Shown piece after piece: positions 47,680 to 59,400 of a stretch of DNA of 64,000 nucleotides; position 1 is the first letter of the stretch; every line of letters starts with the position of its first letter. The stretch spans positions 255,501-319,500 of the forward strand of contig WPIO01000187.1 of the NCBI GenBank assembly GCA_009760855.2. The letters run 5' to 3'. The notes beneath the pieces were generated by a model, which saw only the letters and a list, made by a program, of their open reading frames with translations, did not search any database and was not told where the DNA came from. This DNA comes from Cristatella mucedo (Eukaryota; Bryozoa; Phylactolaemata; Cristatellidae). Both the position numbers and the translations under genes were made by a program.

Positions 47680-48012
47680 ATGGGCTTAGGATTTTCAAGT
47701 TCCGACGGTGCGGATGAGCCACAAGACGAAACCGCAGAGATTCTAAAAAAGAACGACCCCGCTCTGTACGATAGATTGATGTTGCAAGTCTCTCGCGACG
47801 TCGAGGAGGAGCGCTCCAACCAGCCTGCAGCCGGGCAGCAGCCTCCTGCGACTTATATTCCTTCGGTGCGGGACGCCTCAGGTTCGCCAGAGTTCCAGCC
47901 TGAGCTACCGAAGGAGCCGGACGCGAAGCTGGGCGACTACGAGTTTCCCTTCGAGAATCTCGTGTTCGAAGGAGGCGGCGGCAAGGGTCGCATTTACTAT
48001 GGAGGGCTCAAG
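47680..48012 (+). CDS. Copy B exon 1: MGLGFS N-terminus and GGGGKG oxyanion loop
   Basis: Encodes 111 residues ending DYEFPFENLVFEGGGGKG, RIYYGGLK, with donor AAG|GTATCG. A ccttttag at 47,638-47,645 just upstream could be the acceptor of a 5' UTR exon. Confidence 0.93.
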
Positions 48013-51000
48013 GTATCGGAGTCTCTGTCTCAGGCAGCTGTGCAACTCGCTGTGATCACAGCTCGATCGTGCATGTGCAATGTGGGTGAACGCCCCTACG
48101 CTCTCGCACGCCAACGAGTTCTCTGCTGCTGAACGATGCATCAGGGGCCCACTGTCGCCGTATCACTTTTAACGATCCAGTCGCTCCATTTCGGACCGCG
48201 TCTCACGATTGCTAGTTGATTGCCGATAATTTATCGAGGCTAGACCCCGCAGGCTAGCTCGCTTGTGCAATTTTAGGCATGCCCAAATTATGGTACACCA
48301 CAAAGCGCCTAGAAAGAGATTGAATTCTCAGAGGGCGCTTTTATCAAGTGCATTAATATTATTATGATGAAAGCACTAGGTTTAAGAAAGCTTTTTAGTA
48401 TATAAATCGTTGCTTGAAAGGAATCATTTTTATTTACCTGCTGGAAGGTCCGCCTTCCAGTAGGCTCTAGTCGCAGACGTCAGAATGCTGACAAACAGCC
48501 TGATTAGAGCACACACGCTGATTGTCTACATTCAAGCAGGTCACTAGTGATCTCGTCATGAAGTTCATATCCCAATCAAAGAAGACAACAAGTCCTTTGG
48601 ACTCTATTCCAACTGTCATGCTCCTACGTTGCATTGATCTGCTGGTGCCATGCATAACTAACATCATTTATATATCATTAACCTCAGGTCATGCCTGTCC
48701 CAGAATCTTTGAAAAAAAGCCAAACTAGACCAAGAGAGCTTGAGCAACTACCGCCAAGTCTCCCTTCTACCATTCCTATCAAAGACACTGGCACGAGTCG
48801 TGGCAGACCAGTTGAACTGATATTGAAACTTCAAACTTTGCTAGTAAGTTCCAGTCTGGCTTTAGAGCTAGTCACTCCACAGAGTCAGCATTGCTTTGGG
48901 TGTACAACGACCTACTTAGGAATGCAGACATGGGTAGAGTATCACAGCCTGTTTTGCTCGATCTTTCGGCAGCTTTTGATGCTATCGATCACCAAGTTCT
49001 TCTTAAGAGCCTCTCATCTCGCCTGGGCATCACGGGCACTGCTCTGCAATTGTTCAGGTAATATCTCAGTGGGAGACTCCAGAGTATTTATGTGAATGGT
49101 CATAGATAATCCGAGTTACCTCTGAAATATGGGGTACCTCAGGGCTCCGTGCTAGGTCCGGTTCTTTTCATGGTTTTTACCCTCCCTCTTGCCAATTTGA
49201 TTACCAAGCTCAACTAGGCTTTCACTTCTATTCGGATGACACTCAGTTGTACCTTTGCGTTGATCCCTCCCAGCCTTCGAGCACCTCGAATTCTCTCAAC
49301 GCTCTTGCTGCATGTATTGATGACATCTGCACAGGGATGTTAGCAAATTTTCTTAAATTAAGCGATGACAAAACTAACTTACTAGTTATGGACAAACCAA
49401 GTGTGAGTCAGACATTGGAAAGGCAACCACTCAAAATCGGCTCTGCCAGCATATCTCCTGTTAAATCAAGCTCGAAATCTAGGTGTCATGTTCTAAAGTG
49501 ACCTTTCGTTAGACGACCACATCAGCTCCACAATCAAGTCTGCCTACTTTCAGCTACATAACATTGCTAAAATCGGGCTTGTTTAGATAGGGATACCACA
49601 TCTAAGATGGTCCATGCATTTGTGACATCCCGTCTTGACTTCTGTAACTCACTGCTTGCTGGTATGTGCAATCAGGTGCTTACAGCTGGTGCAAAACTCC
49701 GCAGCTAGGCTTATCTGTCGTGAGCGTCGCAGTTGCCACATCTCGCCTTTTCTCACCAACCTGCACTGTCTCCCAGTCATGCAATGCATCGAATTCAAGG
49801 TTTTGTCACTCACATTTAGGTCCCGTAATATTTTGGCTCCAGTCTACCTATCAGATCTACTGACCACAGGTCTGGTCAGGCATCGTTCCATCCGCTTTTC
49901 GGTATCAAACTGTTTATCTATAAATCACACATCATTACATCATCTCATCATTACATTACGTTTTCTTGCTTATCATTTTCGTCTTTTTTTCCTTGCCTGT
50001 TTTTGTCGGTATCAGCAAATGCAAAGCGCCTAGAAAGACACTGAGCTCTCTGAGGTCGCTTTATCAAGTGCATTATTATTATAAACATTTTCTAACAAAG
50101 AAACACCTAAACTGCTCAAGAGTATTGAGCGGAGCACATTTGCGGCAGAGAACCAACTTCCATTGCGACATAGGATCGCACCTGGAGTGTCCTTACATAA
50201 TAACAACAGTAATACACTTGAAAAGCAGCCTGAGAGAACTCAATCTCTTTCTAGGCGTTCTACATTTTCGTCTTTTTTTCCGTCTCGCTCTGGCTTTACC
50301 TACCAAAAGAAGTATCCTACCGTCGTCAATACGAGAGGAAGCGGTCAAGGAGATCAAAGATAGTGACCGAGGCAAAGTCTTTCCCCTTTGTAAACTTTGC
50401 GGCCATTTACTTATCAGTGAGACTTATTGCTTTTCCTGAGAATATCTGTCTCACTGTTTTGCTGTGAGCATTTGAAAGAATTCCAGAGTTTAATTACACT
50501 GTACTAACTTACAAATAGCTTATAAGGTGGTAACCGCTGCAGGTCCTCAACTAATATAGCGTAGCTTGCCTCAAGGCAAGTCCTGTGCCACCGCATTCTT
50601 AACAGAGCTGTTCGCCGCATGCTTGCAGTGCTTGCACGAAGCAGGCATAAAAGGAAAGCGCTTCGCTGGAGCCAGCGCAGGAGCCATAACCGCCACCCTG
50701 CTCGCACTTAATCTACCGCTGGATGTGGCTCAGAAGTACATGTCTCTTGATATGACTGACATCCTCAATGGTAAGACAACTGCTGGTGTGTTGATGCGTC
50801 CTTCACAGAACTTTACATGCAAGGTACTTCGCATATTTACCAATTTTGCTTATACTACTTAGATCACTCGTATGGCTATCTAAGTATTATTCCAAACCTG
50901 CTGAGACATTTCGGATGGAACAGGGGTGAACGGTTTCTCGACTTCTTCGGACAAATTCTGGAAGAGCACACCGGAAATAAGGACATCACGTTTGAACAGG

Positions 51001-51878
51001 TTTGAACTCGCACGTGTAGCTTGCTAGCACTCACTGCAGCAATTGAAAATTTGTAGACAGTGGCACTAGACTGACCCCAGCGATAGTAATAACAGTAATA
51101 GAACATTTGCATAGCTCCCTAAGATAAGTAATATCTCATTGAGCACTTCGCCTGTGCTGTAGTTGATCTCATTCAAGATTAGCGATCCCACCTCTGCTCC
51201 TGAAGTGCACACGAAAGTCTCAAGTACATCTCGGCCGACTCGATTATCCAGTTAGTCTGCATTAATTGCTCAACCTCAGGTTCGTCCTATGCTGCTAGCT
51301 GAGAGCCATGCCGTGTCTCATCAAGCCTCAATATACATACCATGAAGAGTGAACCTCAGCACCCATACTTCACGTTTTAATCGAAGAAGTTGGAATTCTA
51401 TTTCTAGCCTAGTGGGATAGAGCAGGTGCCGGCAAACTTTTGGCCGACTAGGTTATTTCAGGAAGTCAAGACGGCAAGCTAGGCCAGGAGAAACCACGTC
51501 CACTTCGCAGGGCCGACCGAGTGGATGGATTCATCAGAACCAACAAATGGTCGCAGGCAGACGCACAGACGTGAACGGCACTTGCAGAGGTAGCCATTTA
51601 TAAACCCTCCCCGGTCAGGCTCTTCCGTTTAATGTAAGCACCAGACGTCAGTTCTAAAAATAAACCGGCTGCAGCTTGAGCTACAGCCAGCAGTAATGAA
51701 AGGAAACAATACTCAGAAAATTCAATTAGGTCAGATCCAACAAAAATAACTAGAGGGCGTTAGGCCGGACGGGAGTAGTAGCTAGGCCGTATCTGGCCTA
51801 AAGCCCTGAGTTTGCCGACCTCTGGCATGGAGATGCATTTGGTCGGAGAAACGTTTCCATTATTACACCGACTTTCAC

Positions 51879-51912
<34 letters not shown>

Positions 51913-53372
51913 TATTTAATATATATGTATTTAATAGATTTTTTTCTATAAATAAATATATATATATATTTATAGAAACATCTATTAAAGTATTAGAATG
52001 TAGTACATTAAATGTACAGCAAATAAACCAATCGATCCAATTTTATTTCTTTCCGTACTCTATTAATTAAATTTACTATGGTTACCTCTGTCGTTTTTGA
52101 TGTACCTTCTATTTCAACAAACCAAAATTTATCATACTGACCTTTGACGATTCAATATTTATTCAATTTAATTACATTACCTTTTATAGTTACCATGCTG
52201 ACCTCTGGCGATCGCACTATCATTGTCACTGAGCGAAGTTGATGTATTCAGGGTAAATGTTTAGAGAACCTAGAGAAAATCGGCCCCATGATACAATTAA
52301 TTCATTTTTAGGGTACCCGTCTAAAGACAAACGTGTTAGAGGTGATCGAAGGTTTTGAAAATTTCCACATAAAAGGAAAGAATGATTATGCAAACCTATT
52401 CTAACCCGGAAGTAAACCGGAACAATATCTACAGATAACAAATCTACCAACCTTTGCATTGTGTACGATCAGTATCCCTCCTTCTTGAAGCTTGGTAAAT
52501 GTTTGCAGGTACATGTTTGCAGATTGTTGAGGTGCAAGCGTGTGACTTTTATGCAGCCTCATTTACATTGTAGTTTTACCTCGCATACATTCCGTAACTT
52601 GGCCAATACTTAACGTATCAATAGGAAATCTTAGCTGTGAGTTAGGCTCTGCTTATTATTCACTGAAGTAATAATAATAATAATACTAGAAATAATAATA
52701 ACACACTTAATAAAGTGTCCTCAGAGAACTCAATCTATTTCTAGTTGCTTTAAATTGCTGCAAAGGAAACACGATCGAGTACTTTATGTCGGATTTTGGT
52801 TTAGCGATATAGCTATACAGGTCATCAAACTTTGTGGAGATGTATTTTCTCCAATGATTGGCATGTGTCACATTATTGATCCGAAGTGCTGCAGTCTCCT
52901 TACAGAAAGACGGAAGTGCTGACAATTGCTTCTCTGCAGTGCTTGCATGTGACCGTTACTTGCTTCATTGAATACTACCTCTAATGTCACACACTGGTTC
53001 AGTTGTATACAAAATTCGGGAATGAGTTGTGCATCGTCGCTGTAAACACAAATCTCAAGGCAGCGGAATACTTTCACGTCAAAACGACACCCAATATGAC
53101 CATCAGGCTGGCAGTCAGGATGTCAATGTCCATCCCGGGTGAGTTCATGCTGCCATTATGCATGCGTGGCTGACGTAGCTTCGCTGCTGATTCGAATACA
53201 CTTGAGAATGCACATTCCCGAGGTAAGTATTCAGCATCACTTAAACTCGCTCAAGTTTACTGGAGCTGCATTCTATTTGGAAATTACAGTTGTCAATATA
53301 TCGAAGGCAGATAGTAACAGAAGTCTTTAAAAAAATGACGATCCTTCTCGGACATATCTAGTACATCATAGA

Positions 53373-53435
<63 letters not shown>

Positions 53436-56400
53436 TGAGTTATGCAAATCCTGATACCGAAGTTTTGGCTTACTTACACGTGTGACTGCACGTGGCACAG
53501 GTGCTCATTAAATTCTAGGATTTTTCGCCGCTGTGCCGTACCGGGACAAGCAAAGTAGGATCAACTACTACGTTGACGGAGGTGTCATATGCAACTACCC
53601 AATACATATATTTGATGGTATGTAACGCTCAGTAACTATATTCGATGGTGAGTGCTACTCTGTACATTCCATTGACAGTCATCATTTCTGCGTTTGTGTC
53701 AGCACTCATTGTTCTAGAACCTTTTTCATAGATAATCAATTAGGTTTTTAGCTGCAGTGAATCTAGACGCTTACCGTGCATGATATTAAAGATGGCTGTC
53801 ACAAGCATCGAAGCCCCGCGGCTAGGCGTTCGAATAGCAGCCGAAGTAGGAGCATCCTACTATCCTAGTCACGTGTCTTCAGATGTCCATGCAATAGTAC
53901 GTTGCAGACGGTGAGAGGCTGAGGCCAAGGCTATTATTATAGGCTATTATTATTGATAACTATTTCAGCAGAATATTTGCCCGAGACGGTGCTTTTTGAG
54001 GGAGCCCGTCATAATGAGTCAGCGCCATGTAATAATGTATGTATCTCCGCCTGTAACTCTACAAAGTCATAAAGACCATGTGGGTGTTACCCAGGAGAGT
54101 TGTGTATAGCCCACTCACAGCCTAAGCGGCTTTTGGTTCGCAATTGGTAGCCAACAGAATTCCTCTCACGCAACAAAGAGAAAGTGAGAAGCATCGCAAA
54201 GTCGGGAGAGCAATTGAGGTAGTGAGTAGCATAAAAGTAGCAGCTCATGACCGCTGAAAAGGATGACCCATAGTCGGCAGCAGGAGAGTACTTGTCGTTG
54301 CGTAAGAATTGTGGAAGCGAGTTCCACACTCTAGGACCTGCAGAGCTAAAGCTTCTGTCGCCAACGGTCTTTAAGCCGAGCACTGGAACAGATAATTTGT
54401 TGTCCATACAGGACCTGAGTGTGCGAAGAGGCTGAAACTGGTGCAGCAGTTCAGCTAGGTACGAAGGAGCCAAACCATGGCGATCCTTGTGGGTCAGCGT
54501 ACGAACTCTGCTCTGTATCCGTTGCTCAACCGGCATCCATCCTAGCTCTTTTAGCAAAGGAGACACGTGCCCAAACCTCTGGGACTTGAAGACCAGCCTT
54601 GCAGCCATATTCATAGTAAGCTGCATTGGCCTAGTTGCTTTCTTTTTGGTTGCCCAGCCAAAAGGGAATTACAATAATCAAAAGCCAAGACAGAACTAAG
54701 GAGCTAGTTAAATTTTCCGCAAGCCACCGTGGAAGATCGCTCCTAATCTTGGATCGGGATCGGACGTGATGGCTAGCTGTAGAAGCAGTCTTCTGAATGA
54801 AGCTTTTAAAAATTAGGAAGCTGTCGAAAACGACACCTAAATTTCGAGCGCGTGGTGATGGCCGCACAACAGCATCACCTATTGAAGACCACAGCCTTTT
54901 AATCCAGCCACACGCTTAGGGTGTCCTATGAGCAGCAGTTTGGTTTTATTGTTATTTAGTTTCAAGAAGGTTTCCGACATCCAGGATCGAATATCGGCAA
55001 GGCAAGCATTCAGTTTATCAGTTGCTGCAGCAGATTCCGGCGGTTTGAATGAAAAAAACAGTTGAGAATCATCAGCATAAAAGTGATATCCTATTCCACG
55101 GGCCTTAATCACTTTTCGCAGTGGTTGAGTTTAGATGGAGAACAGCAAGGGACCGAGTACAGACCCTTGAGGGACTCTACAAGTTACCCGTCTCGCGTGT
55201 GAGACCTGACCCCCACAAGACACGGATTGAACACGATCAGATAAGTACGATTTAAACCACGCCAGTGCTTCATCTGCCTGACCGATCGGTGTTCTCAATC
55301 GTTCAAGTAGAACATCGTGATCAATGCTGTCGAAGGCAGGTGAAAGATCTAACAGAGCTAGGGCAGTGACATTACCGCCATTCGCAGAATGTCATTGTTA
55401 ACACGGAGAAGAGCAGTTTCAGTGGAGTGCTGCCTCTTGAACCCTGATTGAAATGTTTCTGACATTTCATTCTTTTTAATACGTTCAACCCGCTGCTTAG
55501 CAACAGTTTTTTCAAGAATCTTTGAAAAGAAAGGAAGAAGAGAAACTGGGCGATAGTTTGCAAGGACCGCTGTATCTAATCTAGGCTTTTAAGTATGGGT
55601 CTAACAATTGCCGATTTGAAGGACTTGGGGACGACCATCTTTCCCAAAGAAGCATTAACAATTTCGGTTATGGCAGGGCCAAGTTGGTCTGCTAGTGAAG
55701 ACCACAGAGATGATGGTATAGGGTCTTCAGGAGATGAGCTCTTTTTGCTAGACCTTATTAAGGTAGCCACATCGCATGCCGAAACCTCGGAATACTTTTT
55801 AAGTAAGGTCACGGGTTGTAATTCCGAAGTTGCTTTAGTTGGAGGGGGCTGTATGGAGGCACGAATGTGCACAATATTTTCAGTAAAGAAGGCTGAAAGC
55901 TTTTCGGCTGAGCCGTAAATATCTGGGCATATGCTTGATTCATCGACTGGGCCGTAAATATCGTCCTTTATTGGATGCAATGAAGGGACGGTGATTAGTT
56001 TGGTGATTGCTGGTCTTCTCAAGATGGATGCGATGGATGAGATTCTCTGCTAGACAAAAGGCCTAAACACGTCGGGGGTGACACTGTAGGTATGTGAACT
56101 GGTGGAATACTACTTGCAAGCGGTAAACACTGTATCAGTGTGCTTGGCTCGGTAACGTGGCGGATAGTTACAGTTGGCTAGGGATATGCGTGGGGAGGTT
56201 AGTAGAACTGTACACGTAGAGCTATGAGCATAGGGCTTGAATAAAGCTGCTCAATGTCCAGTTGGGCCGTTGTAACTCAGTATTGAGCTGCGCAAGCAAC
56301 CAATACGTGCAATCAACCGTGATGGCACACTAGGTAAGGCGGTTGCTCACGACCTCGGTCGCGAGGTCGTGGGTTCAATTCCTGCGGTGGGCGTGTTTTA

Positions 56401-59400
56401 TCGCCACTGCAAGTGGTTGCGATAGCCATAAAGGCTCTTCTGTCGCTATAAAAAAGAGGCCGTTTAATCAGCTAGGATTTATTTATTTTTATTATCCAAA
56501 TGATGACCAGCAAAGACGCCGAGATAGGAGTCGAAGACATAAAGTCTTTCGTAGAACGGAGGTCACGCAGGAGGTCACGCATTTCGAGCTAATGCTGCAT
56601 CTTGACGATAGAGCACATGTAGTTTGTAAGCAGAATGTCGCACCTTCTGTCCGATGTACTGAAAGAGAGTCTAATAAAAACTTGCAGGCTGGTGGCTGTC
56701 GCTCAAGCCAGAGGACAGCTTTTACAAAAAGCTCCGCCCACTGTCCGCCATTCCGAGGCTGCTGGACAAGGCGGACAGATTTGGCACGTTTAACGAGAAG
56801 ACGCTAGGATTCGTGGTGGTAGGATTGTCGTCGCAAGCGCGAGCCTTATTAGCTCGAACAGCCAATCGGGCGGCCGGAGCTGCGGTGGCTTTGCATTCGG
56901 GCCGTAATCTTTACTGCTCACGGGACATCTATTTCAAAGTTTGCATGACCGGGCGTTCCAGTATGCTTCAGGTGAGGACGAGCTACATCAAGTCGAACTG
57001 GAGAAACGAACTGACAAGATAAATATTCCAAGGCCAGACACGCCTCTTTTCAGGTGTGATCCCCGTGACGATTAGCTACCTGACGATGATAAAACAGGCC
57101 ACGCGTGACAGATTTCGCTTGATTCCGAGCAGCGAACGAATCGCAACCTCTAAAATTAAATTAGCATATATTTCCAGGAAGTGGAAAGCGAAATTGAAAG
57201 GCGAGTTCAAGCCTCTCCTAGCTCATGCAGCACTTACAAAAGCTACCGACAAGTTCTTCGAGGTGCGTTCAAGGCTCGAGAGTCACAGCGAGTCCAATTC
57301 GCATTGGCATTGTCTGACGACCTTACCTGTGGCTATGCAGTAGGCGGAGAGGCTTCGTGGTCCGTTCTTTGCAACAGTTGTTGGATTTTATCTTGCAAGG
57401 GCAATTTTTTTCAGTTATTTTGTCGCCGATCCGATTAGAACTACGATATTACCTGAGATTAGAAGCCTGCTTTTTCCTGTCGCAATTTATAGGCTCTCCG
57501 TGACGCCGACTTCGCAAACGATTGCAACGCGACAATATCCAAAGCTGAGTTCAGTTCGGTCTTTAATAATTTGAAGAAAACAGTAAGCTATCACGCAATT
57601 CTCAATCCCAAGTGCTCGGAACACGATAGAGTGCCTTATTGACAGGCCGCCTCACAGCGACGATTCTGTTTCTTTTTTTTATTCCTAGGAGGATAAGGCG
57701 TCGGGCAAGTTCAGTGAAACGGATGCCATCTTGCTCTATGGCGAAAACTACGACATCGACAAGATCTTCAAGTCACTAGACTTGAACGACGACGGGGTGG
57801 TGAGCCAACGCGTTTGATGATGGCGAGGAGATGACTAAATTAGTTTTCGCTCTGAAATGACAATTAAAATAGGAAACCTCTAATATTAAGTATAAGTTGA
57901 TAATACGAATATTGTGAAATTTACAAGTAGCATACCGTTCTTTTATCTATATTCCTAGCGCTTCGGATGTAAAAACCCATGCAAACACACTGCATCCAAT
58001 TCATTGTTTTGGAGATTCTCATTTGATGCCCGCATAAATTTCTTGCCGTTATAATATGGCGCTCAAGATGGCTTCCCTCGGCTCACTAATCGCAGGTGCT
58101 CACGATTCCTAGCTAATGCAACGGAATTACACAAAATAGTCTGACTTGGGCCCACCTATACTTTACAGCTGATATCACTTCTGTTAGCACATGTCAAGTA
58201 ACAAGGGTTCGCATAGCTAGGAGCACTCTCTGGCCTGTGTACGCCTCAGCACGCCACCAGGCTCCACTTTATATCTTACCTCGCCCTTATATCTAGAGGG
58301 GCCGTTGCTAACATAGCGCAGCCGCTCTTTACAGCGGTGCTATAATAAAAATACAACCGTAGACAACAAAGGCTTGTCATCATTGGCGTGTGAACAATGT
58401 TGTCAGCCGAACAAATAAACATGAAAGCAAAAATAATGAAGTAGCTGCTGTAACTTTATATCTATAACCGCAGAATTAAGGATTGATTGGCAGCAAGACT
58501 AGAAAGTAGAACACTGACCTTGGTCGTGACGTGCTCCAATGTGCATTGTGCAGTGACATGTGGTGATTAAATTTATTTGCAGCAGTCTCTAAGCAAGCAG
58601 GTTTGCAAAAAATTGTCAGGTATATCGTCAAATACACTTTGCCTTTCTTCTTATGAATTTGACACGCAGCTTTTGACATTTAACGCTTTTACATTGATCC
58701 GAATTTGTAAGATTGGCCTTTACAAGTTGCTGACATTAGCACTTCGACGGCAGGAAATCTTCTCAAAATGAATGACGATAAATCAACTTGATAGTCATGG
58801 AAAAATCCGGAGCCACTGAGAAGTCATAGAGCCTAGCCCTCAAAACGGAATCGGTTTGCATAATCCACTAATCATATTTGCATGCTGATTCTACGGATTT
58901 TACCTCAAATCATCTTATACGTGACCGCATTGAGCGTGCTACCATTTGCCAAGTGATTGGGCTTCCTTTGCAGCAAATGTAAAGTGCATAGAAAGAGAAG
59001 GTTCTCTGAGGGCGCTATGCAAAAGTATTCTTGTTCTTATTATTATTACTATTATGATCGCGTAAGTCATAGTCTTCACATGGAATCACCATTGTCAAAC
59101 ATGACCTGTGGCTGGATGTAAACATGAGGTGTAAGTCAAGTTTATCCCTGAAGTGCTCATTCTTGGTACCTTGGACCTCGGTACCTTGAACCTTACTAGC
59201 CAGCAAGTATTGGTCATAACTTCTCTGGCAGCAATCTGTAAAGCACTGGGATAGAGGAGGTTGCGATTTTCCTAGATCTCCAATATGCCAATGGCCTATT
59301 AATAATATCGTTTTGCGTTATACTGCAGCGTTAGAAGTGGCCTAGATCATGTGCGGTATCGCATAGCAAGGCTTGTTTGTCTTGAATTTTCCGCGTCTGC

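Noticed and set aside
50504-50628. Upstream extension of copy B exon 2 (LPQGKSCATAFLTELFAACLQ)
   Set aside because: Open but not matched in copy A; the acceptor immediately before TGC gives the same 142-bp exon in both genes.
56813-57022. Alternative longer exon 7 of copy B
   Set aside because: This frame reads through the intron. The phase-0 acceptor before TATGCTTCAGG gives GFVV-YASGEDE, matching copy A with an equal exon length of 92 bp.
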